Source: Paludibacter sp. (GTDB taxonomy: Bacteria > Bacteroidota > Bacteroidia > Bacteroidales > Paludibacteraceae). Taken from it: a DNA stretch of 64,000 nt. The DNA is taken from assembly GCF_009712605.1 (NCBI RefSeq), contig NZ_WASO01000002.1, forward strand, positions 221,021-285,020, in the 5' to 3' direction. Positions 38,140 through 46,505 of the stretch are shown in pieces (the stretch's first letter is position 1; the number at the start of each line of letters is the position of its first letter). Under the pieces are notes generated by a model. The model made no database searches. It worked only from the letters and a program-made list of their open reading frames with translations, and was not told where the DNA came from. The position numbers and the translations under genes were made by a program.

Positions 38140-39567
38140 TCAGGAAAGACCTCGCCCGGCAAGTTTAAACCAGTTCCATCCGATAACGACAAGCACAATG
38201 AAAAATACATAAGCAGAGAACCACTTTTTCTCTTTTTTGCCGATACGTGTCATTCCGAATGCGGCCATTGCCAGAAGAAAAGGCATGGCCGGCAGGTGAA
38301 ACCGTTCGGAAACGGCAAAATTGCTTTTTGCAATGGCCAGCAGGTAGGCAACAAAAAACGAAATAAGGAAGAGGTGTTCTCTCCATTCTTTCCGTCGGAT
38401 AAGAATAATCATAGCCACAATGACGAAAAAACTGAAAATGTTTTTCACGAAATATCCCCCGGAAAACATCATCTGGTTTTGTTGTTCTTCGTTTGCCTCC
38501 GTAAAAGTGGGAAAGGGAATGGCGATAATCATCGGGGCGAAAACAGCCATCGAACCGTAGCGTGCAAAAGAGTTGCCTCCTTCCTGTACGGAACGGTATT
38601 GCATACCGGTAGCCTGATTCGATCCGCTGTATTGGTACAGTATTTCTATCTCTTGGATAATTCGTCCGGAAAGCAGAATTCCTATGCAAAAGAAGACCCA
38701 TAAAGCAATGATAATGCGTTTTCCCCATCGTTTCATGTTGCGCCCTTTAGAAAACACGAATGCAGTAAAAAGGGCAAACAAGGCGATGACCCCCAAAACG
38801 GTTCTGAAGAAAAACAGTACCAATGCCCCCAAAATTGTGAGAGTAATGTTTTGCCAGGTTATTTTAGTGGATCTTAGTAGATTGTCGGCATTGTAGGCGT
38901 AAGAGACAACCAGAAAAATCATAAATGTCTCCTTCAGGTGAATACCAGTATAAAAGAAAAAATTGGGAAGAAGCATACACATGATGCCCGTCAAACGGCC
39001 TGCTGCTTCGCCAAAATTACGGGTCGTAAATTTGTAAAGCAAGACGGCTGTCCAGGCACCTAAAACAGCATTAATTAAGCGCGGCATTAGTATCGAATCT
39101 CCGAAAAACAGATGAACGATAGCTAACCATACAGGATAGCCGGTGTCAGACGCATCGAGCTTGGGATAATTGACGATACCACTCCAGTTTCCGTTTTTGA
39201 TAAAATCTGCAAATTCTCCCGAAATAGATTGGTAAAAATGAGAGTCGGCAGCAGCAAACTCAAAAGGTTCGCCGTTGAGCCATGTGTATAAAAAATAGGC
39301 AACAAAGACCCAGGAGACTCTTAAAATAAGAGTCGTTATAAAGAGTTTTTTTGCGAAACGTTTTTCAGAATAACGTATCCATTGCCGGGAGAGTGATTGT
39401 GTGAAGTAAAAAAAGCAGACTGCTTCAATGGTGGCTGAAATCATCCACAGTACGGGCAGCATCTTGTGGAAGAAGAGAAGATTGCAAACAGCTATTGCAA
39501 TAAAAAAAGCCGCAATTGCCTTGTTGCTGTAATACTTGGAGAGGTAAAAGTTGGTTTCCTGTATCAT
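38140..39567 (-). CDS. GT39/ArnT-like integral membrane glycosyltransferase
   Basis: Protein of 475 residues with about ten hydrophobic helices. After the second helix it has FAAADSHFYQSISGEFADFI (about 103-122; Asp in the periplasmic first loop, as in the DE/DD motif of the GT39/GT83 families) and FFGDSILMPRLINAVLGAWTAVLLYKFTTRNFGEAAG (about 172-208), the core of dolichyl-phosphate-mannose-type transferases. These enzymes use a polyprenyl-phosphate sugar and act on the periplasmic side. Donor and acceptor are unknown. It is not within the large glycan locus, and follows the pyrI-linked operon after a 62-base gap. Confidence 0.7.
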   Translation of the reverse strand: MIQETNFYLSKYYSNKAIAAFFIAIAVCNLLFFHKMLPVLWMISATIEAVCFFYFTQSLSRQWIRYSEKRFAKKLFITTLILRVSWVFVAYFLYTWLNGEPFEFAAADSHFYQSISGEFADFIKNGNWSGIVNYPKLDASDTGYPVWLAIVHLFFGDSILMPRLINAVLGAWTAVLLYKFTTRNFGEAAGRLTGIMCMLLPNFFFYTGIHLKETFMIFLVVSYAYNADNLLRSTKITWQNITLTILGALVLFFFRTVLGVIALFALFTAFVFSKGRNMKRWGKRIIIALWVFFCIGILLSGRIIQEIEILYQYSGSNQATGMQYRSVQEGGNSFARYGSMAVFAPMIIAIPFPTFTEANEEQQNQMMFSGGYFVKNIFSFFVIVAMIILIRRKEWREHLFLISFFVAYLLAIAKSNFAVSERFHLPAMPFLLAMAAFGMTRIGKKEKKWFSAYVFFIVLVVIGWNWFKLAGRGLS

Positions 39568-39629
39568 AAGCGTTTACACAAAGCAATTGCGGTTTAAGAT
39601 CGGTGATTAGACGGGAGTCTGTAGCGTTA

Positions 39630-40205
39630 CTACTTTTTTTGCACACTCCATCCGAATTTTCCTATTTCTTCACCGAGTTTGTAATAATGACCATGAGAAT
39701 ATGCTATCAGATTGGCCGCCTTCATGTCGAACTGACCTGTTTCTGGAGTGATGAAGCGTTCATCTGCTTGTACGGCTATCACATCGGCTATAAACATGTC
39801 GTGCGAGCCAAGTGCCAGTACCTCTTTTACACGACATTCGATGTTGAGCGGAGATTCTTTGATGATAGGAGCATTAATTGCAGAGGCTTTACCCGGGGTA
39901 AGCTTCATTTCTTCGAATTTGTTGTAATCCTTGCCCGATCGTACTCCGCACCAGTCGGTAGCAAAAGCCATATCTTCGGTTGTCAGATTCAGAACAAATT
40001 CGCCCGTCCGCTTAATGATGGGGTAGGAATGACGTTCGGGACGTACGGAAATATAACACATTGGAGGATTGGTGCAAATTGTTCCCAACCAGCTGATGGT
40101 TATAATGTTGTATTCTTCTATAGATTCTCCGCAACTTACCATGATGGCCGGTAAGGGATAAATCATGGTGCCGGGTTTCCAGAGAGTTTTTGCGTGCTCT
40201 TCCAT
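39630..40205 (-). CDS. Flavin reductase family protein (flavoredoxin-like)
   Basis: I choose the ATG at 40205 (191 residues, MEEHAKTLWKPGTMIYPLPA), six bases after the pyrI stop, because the longer reading frame would overlap pyrI. The FMN-binding split-barrel domain includes MIYPLPAIMVSCGESIEEYNIITISWLGTICTNPPMCYISVRPERHSYPII, the usual N-terminal core, and SPLNIECRVKEVLALGSHDMFIADVIAVQ (about 117-145). These proteins bind FMN and reduce flavins or iron. The physiological substrate is unclear. The pairing with pyr genes suggests a nucleotide-linked role but is only context. Confidence 0.85.
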   Translation of the reverse strand: MEEHAKTLWKPGTMIYPLPAIMVSCGESIEEYNIITISWLGTICTNPPMCYISVRPERHSYPIIKRTGEFVLNLTTEDMAFATDWCGVRSGKDYNKFEEMKLTPGKASAINAPIIKESPLNIECRVKEVLALGSHDMFIADVIAVQADERFITPETGQFDMKAANLIAYSHGHYYKLGEEIGKFGWSVQKK

Positions 40206-40210
40206 ATGTT

Positions 40211-40678
40211 TTACAGAATTTTTACCTCGTCGCCGCTCATTACTCGTTCGCAGTATTGACAACGGAGAGTCAGAGTGTGGTTATCTTCCACATGAAAACG
40301 AGTCATCATCGGTTCATGGTTGGTGATACAATTAGGATTGCCACATTTTACGATGTCTTCAAGAACAGACGGTAGTTTTAGCGTCTTTTTTTCAACTACC
40401 ACATAGTCGCGAATGACGTTCAGTTTGGCATTAGGGGCGATCAGCGCAATTTTATTGATGTCTTTGTCCGAAAAGAACTTATCAGATACTTTAATGATGC
40501 CTTTTGTACCCAGTTCCTGACTTTCAAGATTATTACCAACCGTAATCTGATTTGATAATTCCTCTATGTGCAGGATCGATGCAACCTTGAATAGTTTGTC
40601 GGAGGGAATACGGTCGATCACTGTGCCGTCTTTGATGGCGGCAACAATTTTCACCTGCTTGTTTTCTGTTTTGCTCAT
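40211..40678 (-). CDS. pyrI: Aspartate carbamoyltransferase regulatory subunit
   Basis: Protein of 155 residues, the standard PyrI length. N-terminal allosteric domain with GTVIDRIPSDKLFKVASIL (about 18-36), and C-terminal zinc domain with four cysteines: C112, C117, C140 and C143 (KCGNPNC and RCQYCE). It binds nucleotide effectors and, through zinc, the PyrB catalytic trimer, forming the classical ATCase dodecamer that controls pyrimidine synthesis. It is separated from pyrB by the outer-membrane protein gene 40687..41301. Confidence 0.94.
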   Translation of the reverse strand: MSKTENKQVKIVAAIKDGTVIDRIPSDKLFKVASILHIEELSNQITVGNNLESQELGTKGIIKVSDKFFSDKDINKIALIAPNAKLNVIRDYVVVEKKTLKLPSVLEDIVKCGNPNCITNHEPMMTRFHVEDNHTLTLRCQYCERVMSGDEVKIL

Positions 40679-40686
40679 TATTTTGT

Positions 40687-41301
40687 TTATTGAAGAATCA
40701 TACCGAGTGTGAATGTGATGGAGTGGCGGTTGAGAGAAAACTGTCCACTTTGATAATTTTCGGTTAGAAGATCATTCCACGGAGTGATGTGTTTAAATTC
40801 ATATCCAACAGATGCTGTGAAGCATTGTTTACCAGAGAAAAATTTGTAACCGACACCTAGTGTTGTCCATGATCCCGGAGTAAAGGCTTTCCACCATTGA
40901 AGACATACCCCAACTTTGGCAAAGGCAAACGGAGTGTTTTTAGCATCATGCAAATAACCTCTGAAATCAAGGTAGGTAGGCAATGAGGTGGATTTTGGTC
41001 CGCCATATTGCATTAAACCAACGCCAATACCGGCAGCGTACAATGGTGTGAAGTGATAACCAAAGTTCATAAATGCACTGTACGACATGGGTGTGTAGTT
41101 ATCGTAAGTGGTTTTGCTTGCACCCGGAATTAAGACCGTTGGGTTATTTGTGTCCAAAAAGCCGTATCCAATCCGTATTTCAGGAATGAAATAGAGGTCT
41201 TCGTTTTTATTCGGATCACGATCCTGACGGTTTTGGGTTTGAGCCTGCACAGACACTATTGATAAAATAAAAACTGCAAGTAACAGAATTCTGGATTTCA
41301 T
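40687..41301 (-). CDS. Outer-membrane beta-barrel protein of unknown function, between pyrB and pyrI
   Basis: Protein of 204 residues with a signal peptide (MKSRILLLAVFILSIVSVQA, cleaved before QTQ). The mature part shows alternating hydrophobic/polar strands (IRIGYGFLDTNN, MSYSAFMNFGYHFTPLYAAGIGVGLMQYG, TTLGVGYKFFSG, FTASVGYEFKHI, RHSITFTLGMILQ) with a terminal aromatic/aliphatic strand, consistent with an eight-stranded outer-membrane barrel. I recognise no family. It starts 41 bases after pyrB and ends 8 bases before pyrI, so it must be co-transcribed with them. Confidence 0.7.
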   Translation of the reverse strand: MKSRILLLAVFILSIVSVQAQTQNRQDRDPNKNEDLYFIPEIRIGYGFLDTNNPTVLIPGASKTTYDNYTPMSYSAFMNFGYHFTPLYAAGIGVGLMQYGGPKSTSLPTYLDFRGYLHDAKNTPFAFAKVGVCLQWWKAFTPGSWTTLGVGYKFFSGKQCFTASVGYEFKHITPWNDLLTENYQSGQFSLNRHSITFTLGMILQ

Positions 41302-41342
41302 TTGTTATGTTTTTTGTTAGGTTAAAAGCTTAAATATTAAGT

Positions 41343-42248
41343 TTACAATAATCCGAGAGAACAGGAAATGACAGCCTGACGAACGTAAAGTCCGTTCTGA
41401 GCCTGATCAAAATAGTATGCTTTTTCGCTGTCATCCACATCATAGTCAATTTCGGTGACACGGGGTAGCGGGTGGAGAATACGCAAATTATTGCGGGTGT
41501 TTTCGAGCATCTTGCTTTTCAGCGTATAGACATTCTTCACCTTTTCGTATTCCATCAGGTCGGTAAAACGTTCCCTCTGCACGCGGGTCATGTACAAAAT
41601 GTCGGCTTCGTTGATGTTTTCGTTTAGTTCCTTATGTTCGAAATAAGGGATGTTTTGTTCGTCGCAAAACTGTTTGTATTCATTCGGCATCTTCAATTCA
41701 TCAGGAGCAATGAAATGAAAAGTTGGTTTGAAATGAGCCATCGCCATAAGCAGCGAGTGTACCGTACGCCCGTATTTCAGGTCACCTACCATGTATATAT
41801 TCAGGTCGGTGAGGCGTTCCTGCGTTTTGCGGATGGAGTACAAATCCAACAAAGTTTGTGTAGGGTGTTGGTTAGAACCGTCACCGGCATTGATTACCGG
41901 CACTTTAGCTACTTCCGAAGCGTAACGTGCGGCTCCTTCGAGCGGATGGCGCATCACGATAAGATCGGCATAGTTACTTACCATCTTAATGGTGTCTTTC
42001 AGCGTCTCTCCTTTTGAGGAACTGGAAGTAGATGCATCTGAAAATCCGATAATACGTCCGCCCAGGCGGTTTACGGCAGTTTCAAAACTCAGACGAGTCC
42101 GTGTTGAGGGCTCAAAAAAAAGGGTGGCTACCACTTTGCCATCCAAAATGTGTTGGTTGGGATTTTTTTCAAATTCCGCCGCATAGTCCAAAATCCGAAG
42201 CATCTCTTCTTTGGAGTAATCGGTAATGGATACTAAACTTTTTTGCAT
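41343..42248 (-). CDS. pyrB: Aspartate carbamoyltransferase catalytic subunit
   Basis: I use the ATG at 42248 (301 residues, [20 protein letters not shown]), since the longer reading frame begins with a non-homologous stretch. Carbamoyl-phosphate motif [21 protein letters not shown] (about 47-67, STRTR), the aspartate/CP site [16 protein letters not shown] (about 101-116), [20 protein letters not shown] (about 123-142) and [10 protein letters not shown] near the end (about 266-275) are all present. It catalyses carbamoylation of aspartate in pyrimidine synthesis. First gene of an operon with the outer-membrane gene, pyrI and the flavin reductase. Confidence 0.95.
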   Translation of the reverse strand: MQKSLVSITDYSKEEMLRILDYAAEFEKNPNQHILDGKVVATLFFEPSTRTRLSFETAVNRLGGRIIGFSDASTSSSSKGETLKDTIKMVSNYADLIVMRHPLEGAARYASEVAKVPVINAGDGSNQHPTQTLLDLYSIRKTQERLTDLNIYMVGDLKYGRTVHSLLMAMAHFKPTFHFIAPDELKMPNEYKQFCDEQNIPYFEHKELNENINEADILYMTRVQRERFTDLMEYEKVKNVYTLKSKMLENTRNNLRILHPLPRVTEIDYDVDDSEKAYYFDQAQNGLYVRQAVISCSLGLL

Positions 42249-42355
42249 AGATAGGAGTTGTATCGAAATGGCTGGTTGAGTAATGGGTTTGCTTAAAGGG
42301 TGTTTGGTGTTTGTCAGACAATTAAGCAAAAAACTCATTAAACTCGTTAGTTGGG

Positions 42356-42363
42356 CAAATTTA
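42356..42363 (-). promoter_or_regulatory. Candidate -7 promoter element for the pyrB operon
   Basis: Minus strand TAAATTTG matches TAnnTTTG, about 107 bases before the pyrB ATG. The -33 box is not obvious in the T-rich stretch. Confidence 0.45.
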
Positions 42364-42493
42364 CTTCTTTTTTTTAAAAGGCTCTATAAGAGGATGAGAA
42401 TGTCGCTTTTTTTTGTTTTTTTTGCAGCGAAATAGATATGGTCAGCGCAAACATGTGGGGCATATCTCTGTAACTTTTAATTATTCATTGTTA

Positions 42494-43018
42494 ATGCATC
42501 CGATTTTTCTTGTAGGATATATGGGTAGCGGTAAGTCAACTGTCGGAAAAATGCTTTCGGCACGACTTGGCTTACAGCTTATTGATCTCGATACGTTTAT
42601 TGAAAACCGTTTTCATAAAACCATTGCACAACTTTTTGAAGAGAGAGGTGAAAGCGGATTTCGCGATCTCGAACATGCCATGCTGCAGGAGGTAAGCGGA
42701 TTTGAAGATACGGTGATTGCGACAGGTGGTGGTGCTGCCTGTTTCCATGATAATATGAAATTGATGAATGAGGCAGGGCTGACTATCTATTTGCGTGCTC
42801 CTGTAGAAATTTTGGTGGAGAGGCTTAAATACGGTCGTTCTCAACGTCCTTTGGTGAGTCAGAAAACTGACGCGGAGCTTTATTCATTCATCGACGAGAT
42901 GTTACAAACCCGCGACCCGTTTTATTCTCAGGCACAAATGATTGTCGATTCGAAAGCGGTGCTCGATTTCAGCTTTGTCGACGATATTGTCAATCGGGTA
43001 GAGGAGGAGCGAAAATAA
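42494..43018 (+). CDS. aroK: Shikimate kinase
   Basis: I use the ATG at 42494 (174 residues, MHPIFLVGYMGSGKSTVGKM); the 27 upstream codons read as non-conserved sequence and AroK proteins usually start near the P-loop. Walker A GYMGSGKST (8-16), shikimate-binding IDLDTFIENRF (about 33-43), the ESGFRDLEHAML block (about 57-68; Arg for shikimate) and TGGGAACFHDNM (about 80-91). A lid with RSQRPL (about 116-121). It phosphorylates shikimate with ATP. The aroB gene ends 12 bases away in convergent orientation, so two shikimate-pathway steps are neighbours but not co-transcribed. Confidence 0.92.
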   Translation: MHPIFLVGYMGSGKSTVGKMLSARLGLQLIDLDTFIENRFHKTIAQLFEERGESGFRDLEHAMLQEVSGFEDTVIATGGGAACFHDNMKLMNEAGLTIYLRAPVEILVERLKYGRSQRPLVSQKTDAELYSFIDEMLQTRDPFYSQAQMIVDSKAVLDFSFVDDIVNRVEEERK

Positions 43019-43030
43019 TTAACACCCTGC

Positions 43031-44089
43031 TTAAATTCCCAGGCAATCGGCTAAGAAATCGAATGCTTCAAAAATTTCTTCTTTGGTGGCATGTTGGTTG
43101 ATGCGGATATCTCCAATGCCGCCCATCAGCGTGAAATTAATTCCTGAACGATCATTCTTTTTGTCGTGAGTCATCAACTCATACAGCGTATCGTAGTTTT
43201 TGCAACTGTATTGTACTATTCCGTAGTTCTCTTTCACAAGTTGTACGAGCTGTGAAAGTATGGCAGCAGGGAAGCCCAGCTTTTTCTGAGACAGGTAAAT
43301 TTCGCAAATCATTCCGAATGCAACGGCGTAACCGTGTAGCAGCGGTTGTTTCGAAGTATAAGAGAAGCTTTCGAAAGCATGACCGAAAGTGTGTCCCAGG
43401 TTAAGCGCTTTGCGGATATTCTGTTCAGTTGGATCTTGCGCCACAATAGCTTCTTTGACGGCAATTGAACGTTGCGTTAGTTCGCCGAGAAGATCGTAGT
43501 TGATATTGTCGAAATCAAAAGAAACGACCTCGTTCCACTCTTGTTTTGATTTCAATAGCGCATGTTTCAACATTTCTGCATATCCCGACAAGATATTTTT
43601 AGTATCCAAAGTGCGGAAAAATTCAGGATAGAGAATTACAGCATCTGCCGACTGTATTACCCCCACTTCATTTTTTAGTCCATTGAAATTGATGCCGGTT
43701 TTCCCTCCTACGGCCGCATCTACAGCTCCCAGTAAGCTTGTGGGGACATTGATGTAATGAATGCCCCGTTTGAACGTGGATGCAGCAAAGCCGCCCAAAT
43801 CTGTAGTCATTCCTCCTCCGATATTGATGAGCATCGATTTGCGGGTAGCTCCGTGCGAAGAAAGGTATTCCCAAACGATCGACAACGAGTTCAGATTTTT
43901 GTTCTCGTCACCCGCGGGTATTTCAATGATAGGATAAGCCGCTATACTGTTATCTTTTGCCAGCAGAGGTAGACAAAGACGGTAGGTATTTGTGTCTGCC
44001 AAGAGAAATACCGAATCAGGAGAAAGACGTTCTATTTGATTGTTTATTTCCTGTGTCAGGTTGCGGGTAATGATAACTGATTTATCCAT
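43031..44089 (-). CDS. aroB: 3-dehydroquinate synthase
   Basis: Protein of 352 residues. NAD-binding and catalytic signatures: AYPIIEIPAGDENKNLNSL (about 51-69, E-x-x-K), NIGGGMTTDLGGFAASTFKRGIHYINVPTSLLGAVDAAVGGKTGIN (about 89-133), then metal ligands in GHTFGHAFESFS (about 233-244) and LHGYAVAFGMI (about 251-261). It converts DAHP to 3-dehydroquinate. The typical 360-residue AroB length is kept. Convergent with aroK. Confidence 0.94.
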   Translation of the reverse strand: MDKSVIITRNLTQEINNQIERLSPDSVFLLADTNTYRLCLPLLAKDNSIAAYPIIEIPAGDENKNLNSLSIVWEYLSSHGATRKSMLINIGGGMTTDLGGFAASTFKRGIHYINVPTSLLGAVDAAVGGKTGINFNGLKNEVGVIQSADAVILYPEFFRTLDTKNILSGYAEMLKHALLKSKQEWNEVVSFDFDNINYDLLGELTQRSIAVKEAIVAQDPTEQNIRKALNLGHTFGHAFESFSYTSKQPLLHGYAVAFGMICEIYLSQKKLGFPAAILSQLVQLVKENYGIVQYSCKNYDTLYELMTHDKKNDRSGINFTLMGGIGDIRINQHATKEEIFEAFDFLADCLGI

Positions 44090-44148
44090 GTTGTTGTTTA
44101 TTTGCGATGTAGGACGTGTCGTTTGATTGTAGTTGAAAATTTATAATA

Positions 44149-44185
44149 AAAAAGACCTGCAAATGATCTATTTGCAGGTCTTTTT
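44149..44185 (-). terminator. Rho-independent terminator of tRNA-Pro
   Basis: A perfect 16-base hairpin (44149-44164 with 44170-44185, core GACCTGCAAAT) with a 5-base loop GATCT. It abuts the 3' CCA of the tRNA on the minus strand, ending in a T-rich run. It could also act on the opposite strand. Confidence 0.85.
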
Positions 44186-44261
44186 GGTCGGGGTGAGAAG
44201 ACTCGAACTTCCGACCTCCACGTCCCGAACGTGGCGCGCTAGCCAACTGTGCTACACCCCG
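44185..44261 (-). tRNA. tRNA-Pro (anticodon CGG)
   Basis: On the minus strand: acceptor CGGGGTG/CACCCCG, D-arm GCACAGTTGGCTAGCGC, anticodon stem CCACG/CGTGG with a seven-base loop TTCGGGA (anticodon CGG), T-arm GGAAGTTCGAGTCTTC with TTCGA, discriminator A and encoded CCA (44187-44185). 77 bases including CCA. The reading frames that overlap it are artefacts. Confidence 0.97.
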
Positions 44262-44272
44262 ATTTTGCGCTG

Positions 44273-44280
44273 CAAAGGTA
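44273..44280 (-). promoter_or_regulatory. Candidate -7 promoter element for tRNA-Pro
   Basis: Minus strand TACCTTTG matches TAnnTTTG, 12 bases before the mature tRNA end at 44261. The -33 position reads TTGG at 44301-44304, 20 bases away, near the consensus. Confidence 0.6.
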
Positions 44281-44339
44281 CAATTTTTATTGCAAAAAAA
44301 CCAATGCAATTTTGCACTTAGCGCGTAATTTTTTCTTTT

Positions 44340-44717
44340 TTATTTTGCCGGTTTGGCAGGCTGAGCCGGTTGTTGCTGAGGTTGCGATTGAGGCTTAGCG
44401 TTTTCGTTGAAATTCGGGATCTTAGTTTTTGAAGCTTCCTGTTGTTGTGCAGCGCTTGCACCTTCAGTTACATCAGAACCTGCCTGTATAGATTGTTTTT
44501 CTACATAACCTGTGGCAACAACGCTCAGTACTACGATTGTAATTGCTAATACCCAGGTTGCTTTTTCAAGGAAGTCTGTGGTTTTACGAACACCCATAAT
44601 TTGGTTGGAAGATGAAAAACCAGATACTAACCCGCCGCCTTTGGAATTTTGAACCAATACGACAAGTACCATCAAAATGGCTGCCAAAACAATCAAAATA
44701 GTTGCTAAAATGTACAT
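44340..44717 (-). CDS. secG: Preprotein translocase subunit SecG
   Basis: Protein of 125 residues: two hydrophobic helices (TILIVLAAILMVLVVLVQN and WVLAITIVVLSVVATG) with the SecG motif QNSKGGGLVSGFSSSNQIMG between them. A C-terminal glutamine/proline/alanine tail (about 90-125) follows, longer than in E. coli. Part of the SecYEG protein-conducting channel in the inner membrane, where it assists SecA-driven insertion. Its gene is last in the run def-lptE-44722-secG. Confidence 0.9.
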   Translation of the reverse strand: MYILATILIVLAAILMVLVVLVQNSKGGGLVSGFSSSNQIMGVRKTTDFLEKATWVLAITIVVLSVVATGYVEKQSIQAGSDVTEGASAAQQQEASKTKIPNFNENAKPQSQPQQQPAQPAKPAK

Positions 44718-44721
44718 ATAG

Positions 44722-45357
44722 CTATGATTTATTAATAGTTGCGATAATTTTTTCTAAATACCGAATTTGGTCTGCAAAGTAAACACTTTTTTCTGGAATA
44801 TTCAAATGTAAAACGCGTAATATTTTAAGTGCTTTTTCAAAATCCTTGGCTCTAATCAGGCGAATTGCTTCATCTTCCGTGAAAATAAGTTCTTCCTCTA
44901 CGGGTTTCGTGGGTTCTTCTTCGATTTCCGGTGAAGGAGTAGTTGTCCGGATGGTTGTTGCTGTCGCAGCTTTTTGTTGGCGTGCTTCTTTTAGCTTTTG
45001 AGCAAGATTCTTGAGCGACTGAGATTTGTCTGCCGGCTCATTAACTTCTTGCAGGCTGAAGTAATCACCGGGCACATCATTGTAAGAAGCTTTAGAAAGA
45101 TTTCCCGACTGAGTTTGCGTGTCGGTAACAGGATAAAGCAGAAAGTAGAGCTTTCGTCGGTCAGGGCAATAGATTGCTGTTTTGCGGATTTCGGATTCAA
45201 AAAGAACATCGTTGGTGTTGCGAAGTCCTTTTAGTAGTAGCATTCTGCAAACGGCAAAATAGGGGAACTCTTCACAAAGTTTCCTGAGTTCGGCCACCTG
45301 TTCCTGATTGAGAGTGTGTGGCTCGTGCATCCATTGAGAAAGCTGTTCTATTGTCAT
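44722..45357 (-). CDS. Uncharacterised tetratricopeptide-like protein between lptE and secG
   Basis: Protein of 211 residues. N-terminal helical part LSQWMHEPHTLNQEQVAELRKLCEEFPYFAVCRMLLLKGLRNTNDVLFESEIRKTAIYCPDRRKLYFLLYP resembles a pair of helical TPR-like units; C-terminal FTEDEAIRLIRAKDFEKALKILRVLHLNIPEKSVYFADQIRYLEKIIATI is a canonical TPR (alternating small/large residues). A middle Glu/Thr/Lys-rich linker joins them. No signal peptide: cytoplasmic or membrane surface. I recall this gene between lptE and secG in other Bacteroidales. Function unknown. Confidence 0.75.
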   Translation of the reverse strand: MTIEQLSQWMHEPHTLNQEQVAELRKLCEEFPYFAVCRMLLLKGLRNTNDVLFESEIRKTAIYCPDRRKLYFLLYPVTDTQTQSGNLSKASYNDVPGDYFSLQEVNEPADKSQSLKNLAQKLKEARQQKAATATTIRTTTPSPEIEEEPTKPVEEELIFTEDEAIRLIRAKDFEKALKILRVLHLNIPEKSVYFADQIRYLEKIIATINKS

Positions 45358-45370
45358 AACGAACGTTTGA

Positions 45371-45913
45371 TTACCATCTTGCCACTGTCTGGTTGTATAT
45401 CTTTTCGGTAATTTCTTTTACCATCTCATCTGCAAGTGCTTCCTGAACGGCAGTCAGCATCTTTGAACTGTCGAATGTCTGAGAGGCTGAGAGAGTGGTC
45501 TCTAGATCATCTTTCGGGTTCTTAGTATTGGTATATTTGAAGCGTACCGTCATTGTTAGCTGTGTTTGTGCAGCCAAGGCATTTGCCTGAATCGATAGCG
45601 GAGTCAGTCTGTAGTCGGTAATTTCACCCTCAATTTGCATGTCTCCATTGCGTTTAACCTGCTGCAATTTTGTTCTGCGGTTAAAGAAATCTTTCAGTGC
45701 GGTATTGAGTTTCGACGCCAATTGCGGGTAAACCAATGTCGCGTTATTCGGAAAGTCGGCAATGGTGATTGTTTTGGTTTTCGTATAATCAATGGATGAT
45801 CCGTTGAATTTATACGAAATGGAACATGAGTTCACCAACAGTCCGATGCAGATTACTGCAATGAAACGGAGGTATCCGATTTTTGAGCAAATATGTTTGG
45901 ATGAATAAGACAT
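45371..45913 (-). CDS. lptE: LPS-assembly lipoprotein LptE-like
   Basis: Protein of 180 residues. It has a short basic start and a hydrophobic signal (YLRFIAVICIGLLVNSC) ending in a lipobox (LLVNSC, lipidated Cys about 30), typical of an outer-membrane lipoprotein. The mature domain has the LptE-like layout ISYKFNGSSIDYTKTKTITIADFPNNATLVYPQLASKLNTALKDFF, with later LAAQTQLTMTVRFKYTNTKN and MVKEITEKIYNQTVARW. LptE plugs the LptD barrel and receives LPS at the outer membrane. The call is by family resemblance and position before the TPR gene and secG. Confidence 0.82.
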   Translation of the reverse strand: MSYSSKHICSKIGYLRFIAVICIGLLVNSCSISYKFNGSSIDYTKTKTITIADFPNNATLVYPQLASKLNTALKDFFNRRTKLQQVKRNGDMQIEGEITDYRLTPLSIQANALAAQTQLTMTVRFKYTNTKNPKDDLETTLSASQTFDSSKMLTAVQEALADEMVKEITEKIYNQTVARW

Positions 45914-45922
45914 ATCGTCGCT

Positions 45923-46477
45923 TTATTTTACAGGCTTAATCTTATAGCTGCATTTTACCGTTCCTTTGCTTATTGCCAACAATTTTCCTTTGATTAACTG
46001 GCGGCGGATAGGTGAAATATGATCGATAAACATGTGCCCGTCAATATGATCGTACTCATGTTGAATAACTCTGGCAGTATAACCTTCGTACGATTCGGTA
46101 TGTTCTGTGAAGTTTTCGTCGTAATAACGAATGGTGATTTTATTACTTCTGGGAACATATTCCTGAATTCCGGGGAGGCTCAGACAGCCTTCTTCCTCTT
46201 TGACTTCTTCTCCGCTGCGTTCAAGAATCTCAGCATTGATAAGTACTTTCTTGAAGTCGCGAAGTTCTGTTTTTGTTTCTGAAAGTGGAGCTAAATCAAT
46301 TACAATCAAACGTATGGAAAGTCCAACCTGAGGCGCAGCCAGACCGATACCTTCTGAATTATAGAGGGTTTCGAACATATTGTCGATTACTTTCTTTAGA
46401 TCCGGATAGTTGGCGTCAATTGGGTCTGCTACTTTTCTTAAAACAGGCTGGCCGTAAGTGTAAATAGGATAAATCAC
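45923..46477 (-). CDS. def: Peptide deformylase
   Basis: Protein of 184 residues. Three diagnostic motifs: GIGLAAPQ (43-50), EEGCLSLPG (Cys98) and QHEYDH (H140, E141, H144) forming the metal site. It removes the formyl group from N-terminal Met of nascent chains. Convergence with ruvX: same strand, 28 bases after ruvX, so co-transcribed. No sign of an extra insertion. Confidence 0.94.
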   Translation of the reverse strand: MIYPIYTYGQPVLRKVADPIDANYPDLKKVIDNMFETLYNSEGIGLAAPQVGLSIRLIVIDLAPLSETKTELRDFKKVLINAEILERSGEEVKEEEGCLSLPGIQEYVPRSNKITIRYYDENFTEHTESYEGYTARVIQHEYDHIDGHMFIDHISPIRRQLIKGKLLAISKGTVKCSYKIKPVK

Positions 46478-46505
46478 TTGTCGTTAATGGTTAGCTATTA
46501 ATAAA

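Noticed and set aside
44082..44321. Open reading frames on both strands over tRNA-Pro
   Set aside because: They are translations of the tRNA itself; the tRNA fold and CCA are clear.
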